A DNA stretch of 64,000 nt, from positions 1-64,000 of IMG/VR virus record IMGVR_UViG_3300033149_004753; one strand, written 5' to 3'. Shown piece by piece: positions 52,267 to 63,100 of this stretch. Below the pieces are notes generated by a model. The model was not told the DNA's origin, did not search any database, and worked only from the letters and a program-made list of their open reading frames with translations. Every line of letters begins with the position of its first letter. Position 1 is the first letter of the stretch. This DNA comes from a virus. The translations under genes were made by a program, and so were the position numbers.

Positions 52267-54206
52267 TGGCTCTTCAAAGTAAAAATATAGAGCTTAGAGT
52301 TTATATTGATGGTGTTAATGTTACAGAAAGATGTACCGGAGTAAGTGGTGTATCTTATCAGTTGAATAATCCTTCTTATTGTACTATTACTTTAGAATGT
52401 CCTGATTTTGATTTTCTTATTACTGAAGAAGATTTACAGAAAATAGATAATGCTAGAAAGACTAAAACTTTTAATAGTTTAACCTTCAATAATAAGTTTA
52501 AAAACTCTTTCTTGCCTGAACTAGCAGAAAAGACTTATGGATCAATAGCTAAAGGTGAAGCTGGTGGAACGGGTGAAGTAAAACCTAAATTTTTATATAA
52601 ATTTGGTTTATTTAATCATGTAGTTCCGGTTCGAGCTAACGTAAGAGTTTTTGTTAAAGTAAATGGGATATGGTATTATGTTTTTACAGGAGTGGTAAAT
52701 GGAAGATCATTCACTGTTGATGAAAATGGTAGATATTTTGTTACCTATCAGGTTATAGATGTCTTTTGGTTCTTGAAGAGATCAACTCAAAGTACTTCTC
52801 TAGGAATATATGAACCAGCTAATCTTGTAGAATTTTTCAAAAATTATATAAAAATTGTGTCAAGAAAGACTAATAATGAAGATAAAGATTTGATAAGGGT
52901 TGTAAATGATACAGATGGGATATTTGCTATTCCTAATATTAACTATAGCATTACAAGATTTGGAATTAAGGAAAGAGAATTTATCCCGGCACTTATTTAT
53001 ACAGTTTATGGGGATGTTCCTTTGGATATATCTAGTTATGGAGATGAAACAGAATCTATTAAAATAGGTGAAAATATAATTGAAAGGAATACAAATTCTT
53101 CTGGTCTTTGGAGTTTGCATCAGATTGAAGTTGGTGTGTTTGGACAAGGTGCTGAAAATTTCAGATCAACTTTGGATACTCTTTATAGTGGAAGAGGATG
53201 GAGAGGAAAAATCAGGACTATTCAGGATTTATCAGTTTGGGATGATATAGTAGGAAATGTAGTGAGAAGGGAAGATGTAAGGGATTTAGCTGTTGTTGAA
53301 AATGAACCTGTTCCTGGTGAAAGTACTTCGATGGATGAGGTTGTTGATATTATTGGAAAAGGAACAAGAAACACAGGTCTTTATCCAGCAGGAGGACAAG
53401 GACTGAAAATTCTTATGCCTGGCTCATTGACTTCAGAAATTTATAATAAGTTGATCCCTTCTGATATTAAGAGTGAATCATTGGAATTTCATAATTTTCA
53501 AACAAGATTGCAAGCCTTTTCTTGGATTGTTCAGAGAAGGACTGATATGTTTTTCTATAGCAGTCCTAAAGGACATTTAGTGGTGGAACTTCCTATGTAT
53601 GATGTAGATCATTATGGAAGAGATGGTTGGAGAATTTTTACAAGAAATGATTGGTCAGGATCATTCTCTGATAACGAAAATCTTGATGGTCTTTTTTCAG
53701 TAGCAAGGGCTACTCCTCAAGTTGGTGCTGATGATCTTAGTATTGCTGGAAATCCTGCTGTAGTAGATATAATTCCTGAAGCTCAAGGAGCAATAAGTGA
53801 AGAATTAGTTCATAAGATAGGAGTTAGATATTTGGATAATGATGTTGGGTTTGGTTATATTCCTAATGATTCGAGGGCTGCTGAAATTAAAGCTAGAATT
53901 ATTTTAAGTTTAGCTAACAGAAAGTCTTATACTGGAAATGTATCTTTAATTTTTGATCCTAGAATAATGTTGAATAGACAAGTTCAATTTAAAGAATTAG
54001 GAAGAGCAGGATTGGTTACAAGTCAAAGTACGAATTTGATTCCTGAGAATGCTCCTAGTGTAGATGTAAACTTGGGATATATGAGACAAAAAGGAGCAAA
54101 TGGAAAATTTAGTATAGCTTTTGGAACTGAGCTTAAAGATTTGTCTATAGAATATGATAGATTTTTCAACCCGGAAGTTTTTGATAAACCTAAAGAGGAA
54201 AGCTGA
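52266..54206 (+). CDS. Baseplate hub protein (gpD-like)
   Basis: ATG 52266 overlaps the previous TGA. A 646-residue protein with IELRVYIDGVNVTERCTGVS near the start, a pattern of hub proteins, and a long internal beta/alpha region. Overlaps the next gene (TGATG). It likely forms the hub on which the spike sits. Confidence 0.7.
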   Translation: MALQSKNIELRVYIDGVNVTERCTGVSGVSYQLNNPSYCTITLECPDFDFLITEEDLQKIDNARKTKTFNSLTFNNKFKNSFLPELAEKTYGSIAKGEAGGTGEVKPKFLYKFGLFNHVVPVRANVRVFVKVNGIWYYVFTGVVNGRSFTVDENGRYFVTYQVIDVFWFLKRSTQSTSLGIYEPANLVEFFKNYIKIVSRKTNNEDKDLIRVVNDTDGIFAIPNINYSITRFGIKEREFIPALIYTVYGDVPLDISSYGDETESIKIGENIIERNTNSSGLWSLHQIEVGVFGQGAENFRSTLDTLYSGRGWRGKIRTIQDLSVWDDIVGNVVRREDVRDLAVVENEPVPGESTSMDEVVDIIGKGTRNTGLYPAGGQGLKILMPGSLTSEIYNKLIPSDIKSESLEFHNFQTRLQAFSWIVQRRTDMFFYSSPKGHLVVELPMYDVDHYGRDGWRIFTRNDWSGSFSDNENLDGLFSVARATPQVGADDLSIAGNPAVVDIIPEAQGAISEELVHKIGVRYLDNDVGFGYIPNDSRAAEIKARIILSLANRKSYTGNVSLIFDPRIMLNRQVQFKELGRAGLVTSQSTNLIPENAPSVDVNLGYMRQKGANGKFSIAFGTELKDLSIEYDRFFNPEVFDKPKEES

Positions 54207-55177
54207 TGGTTGTAGATATTTATAACAGGTTGATAAGAGGTCATATTACATCTGTAGATATAAATAAAAATACTTGTACTGTTTTGTCGGCAGATAAATC
54301 AGGAGAATATGAATGTTATTTAAGTCACCCTTTTATAAGTTCTACTTCAGGAATAAGATTTGCTCCAAGAGGAGGTGAAACTGTATTAGTAAGTTTTTCA
54401 GCTATAGGAGTTCCTACGATAGTGGGCTTTATATTGGAACAACAAAAAATAGAAGCTCAAAGAGCAAATAAAGATAAAGTTTTTTTTAGAGAATTAAAAT
54501 CTAATGAATTAGTTATATATGGGGGAGCAACTGGAGATAGTGAGATTTATATAGATCAAAATGGTAATATACAAATAGGAGCAGGTGTAAGTGTTCTTAA
54601 TCTTGATCCATTTAGAAGAACTATTGACTTCATTACTGGTTCTTTGAGAGGGTCCACATTGAATGGTGTTAATGTAGATATGGGAAATGTGATAAGAGAG
54701 ATAGCGGGACAGACTCAGGTAATTCCTGAAACCGTAGAATTTAGAGCACACGTTGAAACTAAGGATTTATCAGTTGTAGATGTAAAGTTTGGAAACGTGA
54801 TAACTGATTCGGGAATACCTGATGTGAGTAGTAGAGCGCTTCCTAAAGTTTTTAGTTTGGTTACTTATGCAGGAATAGTTAAGTTAGGAGAAATATATGT
54901 GGATCAGGGAGGTTTAATAGAAGTGACTTCCACGAATCAACTGAGTATTGATGCTCCTTTGATTCAGCTAGGAGGAAATCTTGCTCTTAGTTCTCTGGTA
55001 AAAGGAGAAGTATTGAATAGTCAATTAACAGAAATTATAAATATTTTGATTGAAGCTTTAGGAGCATTGAAACCAAAAGAGGGTTTTGAGAGTGTTCCTG
55101 CAACATTGATTACTCAATTAACTACTCTTTTAGGACAGATACCTTTGAATCTGTCTAGTTCAGTGAAGGTTAAATAA
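54206..55177 (+). CDS. Baseplate spike protein (gpV-like)
   Basis: A 323-residue protein starting in the overlap with the hub gene. The OB-fold-like N-terminus (NRLIRGHITSVDINKNTCTV) and a following PRGGETVLVSFSAIGVPTIV resemble spike proteins of the gpV/gp5 type, and the C-terminal part is a repetitive beta structure (IYIDQNGNIQIGAGVSVL). It would tip the tail tube. Confidence 0.7.
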   Translation: MVVDIYNRLIRGHITSVDINKNTCTVLSADKSGEYECYLSHPFISSTSGIRFAPRGGETVLVSFSAIGVPTIVGFILEQQKIEAQRANKDKVFFRELKSNELVIYGGATGDSEIYIDQNGNIQIGAGVSVLNLDPFRRTIDFITGSLRGSTLNGVNVDMGNVIREIAGQTQVIPETVEFRAHVETKDLSVVDVKFGNVITDSGIPDVSSRALPKVFSLVTYAGIVKLGEIYVDQGGLIEVTSTNQLSIDAPLIQLGGNLALSSLVKGEVLNSQLTEIINILIEALGALKPKEGFESVPATLITQLTTLLGQIPLNLSSSVKVK

Positions 55178-55681
55178 ATGGCAGTTGAATTTGATGAAAG
55201 TGAATTTTTGTGTCTGGTAGATTACTTTGTGAGGGAAGTCAAGAGGGAAGCTTTGCTGGCTCTGAGAAATACAGCTATTCTTCTGAAAAGTTTGTTACAG
55301 ACTTATTTAGTTACAAATATTAATGGTCTTATAGATAGACAACTGGAACAGACTCTAATAAATTTGAAGTTTGCTAATCCTGTAACTCAGGCTACTGATG
55401 ATGCTACGAGATATATAAACGAAATTAGAACTTTGATGCCTCCTGATAATATATCTGAATGTGTAGGAGCTAATCTTATTTTGGAAACTGTCAATATTGC
55501 AATGGGATTTGTTTTGAGTTTTAAGTCTTTCTCTGATTCATATTTTAATAGATATAGAATTATATCTTTTGCTGAGAGTTTAAGAGAAGACCTTTTTAAT
55601 GATGCTCTTAGCTATTTGGATATTTTAGTGACTATTATAGATGATGCTTTGACTAAGAAAACGGAGGAAGGACTTGGCTAA
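55178..55681 (+). CDS. Unrecognised baseplate-region protein
   Basis: A 167-residue helical protein that begins right after the spike stop and overlaps the next start. Contains LLQTYLVTNINGLIDRQLEQ. No family recognised; virion location is by position. Confidence 0.5.
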   Translation: MAVEFDESEFLCLVDYFVREVKREALLALRNTAILLKSLLQTYLVTNINGLIDRQLEQTLINLKFANPVTQATDDATRYINEIRTLMPPDNISECVGANLILETVNIAMGFVLSFKSFSDSYFNRYRIISFAESLREDLFNDALSYLDILVTIIDDALTKKTEEGLG

Positions 55682-56057
55682 GATTTTTAAAATAACTGAT
55701 GGTGATCTTGAAAAGGATAGTTTAAAAAGATTGAAAGTTATTACAGGAACAGATATTATTAGACAAGATGTAAGAGAGATAGTTCTTAATTCTTTATCTC
55801 CTGATCTTGTTAGTGAGGATGGGGATGCTTTTTCTGATTTGGTGGAAGGGTTAATAACTTTAAGAATAACAGCCATGATGGAAAAGTTACAAGACCTCTT
55901 TAATCAAACAGATATTGAAAGAGATGAAACTGAAAGAATAAGAGAGATAGATGCTGTGGTTGTAAGAAGATCAAAGATTGATCCAAGAACTATGAAATTT
56001 TGGATCAGGCTTTTAACATTAAGTGGAACCGAGCAGGAGATTACGGGAGAAGTATAA
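55674..56057 (+). CDS. gp25-like baseplate wedge protein
   Basis: A 127-residue protein from TTG 55674, preceded by GGAGGAAGG. The pattern FKITDGDLEKDSLKRLKVIT then DIIRQDVREIVLNSL fits the gp25-type wedge proteins found just before baseplate J. Ends TAATG with the next gene. Confidence 0.6.
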   Translation: MAKIFKITDGDLEKDSLKRLKVITGTDIIRQDVREIVLNSLSPDLVSEDGDAFSDLVEGLITLRITAMMEKLQDLFNQTDIERDETERIREIDAVVVRRSKIDPRTMKFWIRLLTLSGTEQEITGEV

Positions 56058-57475
56058 TGGCTGTAAGATCAAAAGAAGAATGGGTTACTTATCTGAATAA
56101 CTTAATACTAGGAGTTGATCGAAGCTTAGATGTTAGTTTTGGTCCTCTAAAGAATATATTTGTTGATCCTTCTGCTAATGGGCTTTCAATTCTTGATTTT
56201 GAGTTGGATAGAGTTAAGAAGATATTGAATATAGATAATAATGATTTGATGACTGATGATGAGTTTGAAGCAATATTAGGAAACTATTTAGTAGAGCAAC
56301 TTTCTGGTATTAAAGCTACAGGAGTTGTTTATTTCCAAACGAGTAATTTGAATTTTGATGTTACAATTCCAAGAGGTTTTCCTATAAGCACAAATCCTAG
56401 ATTTGGAAATAGGGTTATTTTTACAACTACTGAGAGCAAGACTATGTTTGTTGCTAGTGCTCCTAGTTTTTTCAATCCGAGTGAAAATGTCTATGAAGTA
56501 GCTGTAAATGTAGAAGCTACTATAGCAGGGGATATAGGAAATGTGCCAGAAGAGTCTATAACTGTGATGCTTAGAGGTATTACTGGGATAGATAGAGTTA
56601 TAAACAAGAATGAATTTAATACAGGATCGGGAGAAGAAACAAGAAATGAATCTGTAAGGAGACTGAAGGGATTTTTGAAGTCTAATGGAATATTGATGTT
56701 AAGAAAAGGTTTGCTTTTTGATGCTCTTAGACTTGTGGAGGATGCTTCGGTGATTGGAGCAGGAGATGAGGGATTTACAAGAGACTCTGAAAATAGTGGA
56801 GCAGTTGATTTATTTGTCATTGCTGAAGAATTAACAGAAGTAACAGATTATTTTAGAGTGGGGTATCATTATTTGGAAGACCCCTCAAATGGTGTAACTT
56901 GGATTTTTGAGAATCAACCTGTGAATGAGATAGTTGAAGTTATTATAGATGGTAATGATGAAACTTCTTTATTTACTTTACAAAAAGATGATGGGGTTTA
57001 TTCAGATTCTATAAGAGCTAAAGATGCTTTGTTTACTTCAACTCCAGCATCTCTTGATCCATACTTTGGGAAAAATGCTTCTGTAAAGTATAAGTATAAT
57101 TCAAAAGTTGGGAGTGTGAACTCAATTTATAATAATTTTGACAGGAGAGTTTGGGGTAGAGATTTGTTGGTGAGGGAAGCAACTAGTGTCAAGGCTGTAA
57201 TAACAGCTACGATTACAATTCTTTCTGGTTTTGATAAGCCTACGATTGCTTCTACTGCCAAGACTAAAATTATTGATTATGTTAATGCTCTTAATATAGG
57301 TGATCCTCTTGAGATTGCTGATATAACTTTTATTGTCAGAGGTATTCCAGGTGTAGATAATGTAGTTTATAGTGATTTTAGAAAAGAAAGTGATCCAGGA
57401 GGAATAGTTGAAGATGTAATTGTAAATAGAAATCAATATTTGAGAACTAATTCTTCATTGGTTACTGTATTATGA
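56057..57475 (+). CDS. Baseplate protein J
   Basis: Start 56057 overlaps the previous stop and follows GGGAGAAG; the longer frame from 56000 has no site. A 472-residue protein with VYFQTSNLNFDVTIPRGFPI and EVAVNVEATIAGDIGNVPEE, both typical of gpJ-type baseplate wedge proteins. It overlaps the next gene by four bases. Confidence 0.8.
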   Translation: MAVRSKEEWVTYLNNLILGVDRSLDVSFGPLKNIFVDPSANGLSILDFELDRVKKILNIDNNDLMTDDEFEAILGNYLVEQLSGIKATGVVYFQTSNLNFDVTIPRGFPISTNPRFGNRVIFTTTESKTMFVASAPSFFNPSENVYEVAVNVEATIAGDIGNVPEESITVMLRGITGIDRVINKNEFNTGSGEETRNESVRRLKGFLKSNGILMLRKGLLFDALRLVEDASVIGAGDEGFTRDSENSGAVDLFVIAEELTEVTDYFRVGYHYLEDPSNGVTWIFENQPVNEIVEVIIDGNDETSLFTLQKDDGVYSDSIRAKDALFTSTPASLDPYFGKNASVKYKYNSKVGSVNSIYNNFDRRVWGRDLLVREATSVKAVITATITILSGFDKPTIASTAKTKIIDYVNALNIGDPLEIADITFIVRGIPGVDNVVYSDFRKESDPGGIVEDVIVNRNQYLRTNSSLVTVL

Positions 57476-58158
57476 ATTTGATTGAGACAAATAGTATCAT
57501 TTTGAAAATAGAGGATGATGTTCTTGATAGTTTCGATTATCAGGAGCAAGTGGAATTTTTCAAACGAAGAGATTTCTATAAAAGTGCTGATTTTGTAATT
57601 CCTTATTTTAGAGATGGTGTAACAATAGTTGCTGAAGGAGAAGCTGGAGTAAACTATCGAGTGGAAGCTGGAGATTTATCTTTTGATTTTGTAGAGTCAA
57701 GAAATATGTTTTTTCCAGCTACGGCAATAGAAAGTAGAATTTTGGATATAAATGTTTACAAGGAAGGAAGTTATCTTGCAGGAACCTCTGTGGCTTTTGT
57801 TTTTTATATGATATTTTCTTATGTGGTTTATAAGGTATTGCTTGAACTTTTAGAGAGAGCTAGAGAAGTCAAGAAAAGTCGTTATCTTTTGGATAATACG
57901 GATTTTGCTGAAGGATTTGAAACAGTATGGGGAAGACTTTATGAAATAGGAAGATTTGATACTTGGTCTTTTGATGAATATAAAGATTTGGTTATTCAGA
58001 TAATATCAATTTTCAAGAATACTGTTGAGAAAAGTTTGAAAGAAGCTGTTACTGGAACTGGGTTTAAGATATTTGTTGAAGATGGAAGTAGAGTGGAAAG
58101 ATATAGTAGTGGTTGGAATAAGATAACGAATGATAATTGGGAAATTGAAAAAATTTAG
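57472..58158 (+). CDS. Baseplate/tail protein I-like
   Basis: A 228-residue protein directly after baseplate J, ATGA overlap. Position matches gpI/tail protein I that links baseplate to fibres; the sequence shows no decisive motif. Central hydrophobic stretch AGTSVAFVFYMIFSYVVYKV. Confidence 0.55.
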   Translation: MNLIETNSIILKIEDDVLDSFDYQEQVEFFKRRDFYKSADFVIPYFRDGVTIVAEGEAGVNYRVEAGDLSFDFVESRNMFFPATAIESRILDINVYKEGSYLAGTSVAFVFYMIFSYVVYKVLLELLERAREVKKSRYLLDNTDFAEGFETVWGRLYEIGRFDTWSFDEYKDLVIQIISIFKNTVEKSLKEAVTGTGFKIFVEDGSRVERYSSGWNKITNDNWEIEKI

Positions 58159-58168
58159 AAGGTGAAAT

Positions 58169-58390
58169 ATGGAACTTAAAATTATAAGTGATGGAACTGC
58201 TGTTGGAACTCAGGTTGTGGACAGTGAGACTGGTAAACCTGTTAGTTTTGTTCAGTATGTGGAATGGAGTGTGGATGCTGAAAAAGGGATAGCTGAAGCT
58301 GTCTTGAAAGTTTCTAAAATAGAAGTTGATTTGACTGTAAAAAAAGAAGATACAGAGATAGTGGAGAGAAAAATAGATGCCGATCTATAG
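58169..58390 (+). CDS. Unrecognised small baseplate/fibre protein
   Basis: A 73-residue beta-rich protein (ELKIISDGTAVGTQVVDSET) with AAGGTG start. Its end overlaps the following fibre-type gene by 14 bases. Confidence 0.55.
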   Translation: MELKIISDGTAVGTQVVDSETGKPVSFVQYVEWSVDAEKGIAEAVLKVSKIEVDLTVKKEDTEIVERKIDADL

Positions 58391-60131
58391 TGATATCTCA
58401 AAAAATATCACTCTTTCATCTGCTACAGATGAAGGGATAACTGTACTCGTAAGAGATTTAGGAATTATAAAATGGGTCAGTAGATGGAAGCTGGTAGCTG
58501 ATATAGAAGTTGATACAGACAATGGATTCAGTTTTGATTGTGCTATAAAGTTCTGGAACAATGATTTTTCAGTTCAATCCAGCCCTATAACTTTTACAGA
58601 TTTACAAAGAAAAATTATAAGTTTTGAGGATTTTGTTTTTTGTGGTAATGAAGACTGGTTTTATGTGACTATTGAAGTGATTGATTATAATGGTAATACG
58701 TCTATTGATTTTACAATTCACAATTCATTTTTAGTAAAAGGTGTTGATACTTTATTAATAAATAGCAATGGTAATTTGTTAAAAGATGAGCATCATTATA
58801 ATTCCAGCTTGATTCTTGATGTTATAGATAATGAAGGAATCAATAGTGCTGGTTATCAAAGTTTAGTGGATTCATTGACAAGAGATTTAGTTCAAAGCCA
58901 TTTGAGTATAAATAAGATTAGTGGTTTGTATCCTAGAGCTTTTGCAGATGGAGATTTTAGAGTGTTTAATGATGAAGGTGACAGTATGATTATTGTAAGT
59001 TTCGATCACAATAATGGTACTGATATAGAAACCATAAATGTTACGTATTTAACAGGAACAGATGAGGTAAAAGTGACTACAGCTTTGGGATCGAATACTT
59101 TAAGTTATACTGGTCCTAATTTTTATGAATTTCAAATAGTAAGTGGGCTCGATCAAGAAGATATAAGAGTGTGGGTAGATGTGGAAAAATCGAAAAGTCC
59201 TGGTCCTGTCAGTATAGGAGATATAGACACAACAGTAGTTAGAAAGTATTTGAAAGGTTCTTTAGTAGAGCAAAAGAACTTTGATTTTATTGATCGGGGA
59301 AATGACTGGTTCAATTATTATAGACCTAAGAATAAGAGTGTGTTTGAGGAGAATCTTAATTTTTCTTTTGTGGGACCAGATTGGGAAGCTGATCTGACTT
59401 ATGAAGCTATTCAAGATAAGAATTTATGTTTACTTTTGAGAGATGGAGTTCCTATTCCTGATATTTATTGGGATTTTGTTGATAGTAATACAATCTCACT
59501 CGACAATGCTGAATTTGATAGCACGGCTGTTTATACTTTCAGTTACAAACTTGATCTTTTTATAACTTTTGAAATTGATATATCAGGATTTACGAGTATT
59601 AATGAAATGTATTTGTTACCTCTGATTGATAATTTTAATCCTAATAGAAGTTTGATAGGAGAAGTTGATTTAGAAGAATCTGTAAACATAAATTCTGCTG
59701 GTGACGGAACTTTAAGGTTTTTTTCTAATGGAAATTTGGAGGATGTGGAAGTAAGAAGAATTGATAGAGATAGAGAGTTTATTCTTCCGGCTGATGGGAT
59801 AATAGAAGTTGTAGATGATAGGATAAGAATAAATCCTTTTTATTTTAATGAGAATAGTTTGTATGTTGTGAGTTATAAGGGATTTCTTGCAAATGTGGAT
59901 AGTTTTGCTGATGTATCTGTTACATGGAGATATCAGAAAGAAGATTTAAGTTGGTCATCTTTTACGGGTTGGGATGGAAGGACTTTAATTCCTCATAAAT
60001 ATTTTGACACAACAGTCAAGAATGTTCAAAAAATCGAATTAAAAGCTGAGATTGATACAATAGATAATCTTTTCTTTTTAAGAGGAATGGGATTAGTTTT
60101 TGTAAGTTTGAGAGCAGGAGAATTATTTTAG
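58377..60131 (+). CDS. Baseplate/fibre-type protein
   Basis: A 584-residue beta-rich protein overlapping the previous gene. Long stretches of beta strands with Asp/Asn and Gly turns, typical of phage fibre or host-binding proteins (ENLNFSFVGPDWEADLTYE; ADVSVTWRYQKEDLSWSSFT). No specific family recognised. Likely connects baseplate to the large fibre next to it. Confidence 0.6.
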   Translation: MPIYSDISKNITLSSATDEGITVLVRDLGIIKWVSRWKLVADIEVDTDNGFSFDCAIKFWNNDFSVQSSPITFTDLQRKIISFEDFVFCGNEDWFYVTIEVIDYNGNTSIDFTIHNSFLVKGVDTLLINSNGNLLKDEHHYNSSLILDVIDNEGINSAGYQSLVDSLTRDLVQSHLSINKISGLYPRAFADGDFRVFNDEGDSMIIVSFDHNNGTDIETINVTYLTGTDEVKVTTALGSNTLSYTGPNFYEFQIVSGLDQEDIRVWVDVEKSKSPGPVSIGDIDTTVVRKYLKGSLVEQKNFDFIDRGNDWFNYYRPKNKSVFEENLNFSFVGPDWEADLTYEAIQDKNLCLLLRDGVPIPDIYWDFVDSNTISLDNAEFDSTAVYTFSYKLDLFITFEIDISGFTSINEMYLLPLIDNFNPNRSLIGEVDLEESVNINSAGDGTLRFFSNGNLEDVEVRRIDRDREFILPADGIIEVVDDRIRINPFYFNENSLYVVSYKGFLANVDSFADVSVTWRYQKEDLSWSSFTGWDGRTLIPHKYFDTTVKNVQKIELKAEIDTIDNLFFLRGMGLVFVSLRAGELF

Positions 60132-60143
60132 TCGGAGGGTGTG

Positions 60144-63100
60144 ATGGATAAGTCTAATTTTCCAAATTCAGTTCCTTTTACTGGATCAGACTTAGTTTTT
60201 GAGTCTAATGCTAGGCAAAAGGTTGATAGAAGAACTATAAAAGAAGGACTGCAAACAGGAGTAATTGAGGGTCTTATAGTATCTGTAAACGGATCAGATG
60301 CGACTAAGGTTGATATTTCTCCTGGAAATGGATATGTGGGAGATGTTGATTTTGGGGATAAGTTAGATTCAGAGTTTGGTTCTTATATAAAACATGGATC
60401 AGGGGCCACTTTAAATGCTCCTATTGGTGGATGGATTGCTGGAACTAATTATTATGTTAATGCTGTTTATAATGAGACTGTTACAATTCAAAGACCTGAT
60501 GAAGATGGAACATCTTTATTTGATGTAAGAACTGAAAGCACGTCAGTTGATTGTACCTTTGAGATTATAACTGTTACAGATTATCTGGCTCTTAGTGATA
60601 TTGATAAGCATAAGAGATTGAAGCTTGCTATAGTAACTCCCTCTGGAACTTCATTGGTGAGCAGTGATATAGAAAATTCTTATGTTATTGAAAGAGTTAA
60701 AACTGCTGGAACTTTATCTTTGACAGGTGTAGAAGTTCTTGAAGTTTCTTCAACTGCTGTTGATGGAACTTCTGAAATTGACTGGAATCAAGCAACAACA
60801 GAATTGAAATGGAAGGACGCAGGAGATGGCTCGTTTGGAGCGTCTGTAGATATTTCGACAGATGGAATACATATTTTAGAATCTAACGTTACAAGTAAAT
60901 TTATAAAAGTAAGAACCACATTAGCATTGTTTCCAGCTTCAAGTGGAACCTTTGATCTTGAGATAAATGATCTGTATGAAGGAGTTATTAGACCTGCAAG
61001 TGGTGCAGATAGACTTTTAAGGAGTTATGGTGGGTCTGCTCTTAAAACCAGAACAAATCCTTTGGGGTTGAGTATAGATGATTTGGGTGTTGGTGTGGGA
61101 GAAGATATAAAATCTCATAGAGTATATATGCACAAGAATGGAATTGTATCTGATAATAGTAATACTCTAAAAGCTTCTATAATTCAAACATTGGAAGATT
61201 ATTTAAGTTTAGGGGTTCTTGCCGGTGCTGACAGATTCTTCGTGAAAGGGAATGTGTTTACTGGTATAGTTGAATCTGAAGACTCTGCTCCTGCCGGGAA
61301 TGAATATACGATTCAATTTAATGATTTTGATGATGGAGACTGGCATTTATTGGAGGTTTATGTTGATGAATTTGGAACTTTGAGCAGAAATGAATTGGCT
61401 AGTGTAAGTTCTCCTAATGTGATAGGAGTCGTTTTGCTTGATCTTCTTTTAGAAACACAAGCTAATTTTGATATTGATTATACTTATGTAAGTGTTGAGG
61501 AAAGGACTCTTCAATTTAATAACGGAGAAACTGTAACTTTAATTCCTGGAGCAGATGCTACTTATGAATTAACTGGAGAAAATGGATATGATAAACTTAT
61601 AGTTTATGTGGATTGGGATGAACTTGATACTTCAAATGCTTCTGATACCTGGGATATTGCTAATGCTCCTGTTGATGGAGTTGATGATAGTTTGAAGATT
61701 TGTAATATAGTTTATTTTAATTCAGTTCTTTATGGAGAGAATGCGGACTATATAACTGGTGGTGGAACTCCTTATGATTTAAGACAGTTTGGTACTCTAG
61801 GAGAAGAGAACTTTAGAAAGGATACAAAGGAATATATAGAGTTCCCAGGAAGAGAGATTTTAAGTAATGGGGTGATTCAAGGATTTGTATTGAATGAAAA
61901 TCCTGCTAATAGTCTTGAGATTGGTCCAGGTAGGGGATACATAAAGGGAAAAGAAGTAGTATTGACTGATAGTACAACTATTGATTTTAGTACAGGTGCT
62001 TATGATAACAAAACTTGGTATGTATGGCTTTCTGATGATGGAACAATAGAAGCTCTTGAAGAACCTTTAGATAATAGCTCTAATGTGCTTGAGAGTGTTC
62101 TAGTTAGATTAGCTTCTGAAAGAATAATACTAGCAAAAGTGGTAGTTGGTTCTAGTATAATATCTTCTTATTTGGATATGAGAAGCTATGTTGGAGTTGA
62201 AGATAGAAAAACAGATGATGATGAAAGTTTAGGTGTTTTAGTTCCTGAGTTGGAGATAAATAAATCTTTGATTTATCCTTCAGGAAGAATTATAAGGCTT
62301 GATGATGAGTTGCATATAACTAAAAATTTGAGAAGGAATTATAGTACTGGAAAGTGGGAGTTAGAGGATTCTAGTAAACACGGAGTTACGGTTATTATTA
62401 AGTCCAATAGTGAAGATAAGGATTTATTTTCAGTTAGACAACTTGAACCTTCATCTTCTCCTGTATCTGAAATTGATGATAGGGTATTATTTCAACAGAG
62501 TCCTTTCATACCTTATTTTAAAACACTATATGGAAATGGTGAATTAGGTAATGTTGAACTATCGTCTAATACAGATTTGGGGACTGATAGAATAAGACAG
62601 TATAAGAATTTAACAATTAAAAGTGGAGTAGAATTAACAGGGAATGGTCCTTTTTTGATTATAGGAGTTCAGGAAAAACTTACTATTGAAAGTGGTGCAG
62701 TAATAAGACTTGATGGAATTGCAGGAGCTAGTTCTGTTGGAGGTCCTGGAAAGGGTGGAGTTGGGGGAAATGGTGGTTCAAATCCTGGAAATCCAGGACT
62801 TGCAAGTGGACCAGCTTCATATCCTAATTACTATGCAAAAAATGGGTCAGCTAGAATAGGTGGTGGGGTTTTTTCTCCTTATTCTTTTGCCTCTGGTGGT
62901 GGTGGTGGTGGTGGTGGTTTAAGTTCTATCGGAGGAGGTGGTGCTGGTGGTGGTTACGGAGGTAATGGTGGTGATGTTTTTGTTGTTGGAAGTTCTGGAG
63001 TTGTAACTATGAATGGGATAGGAGAATCTGCTTTAACTACAATTAAGATTAATAAACCTGAAGGTTTAATTTTAGTATCTAAAGGTGGAATTTTAGGATG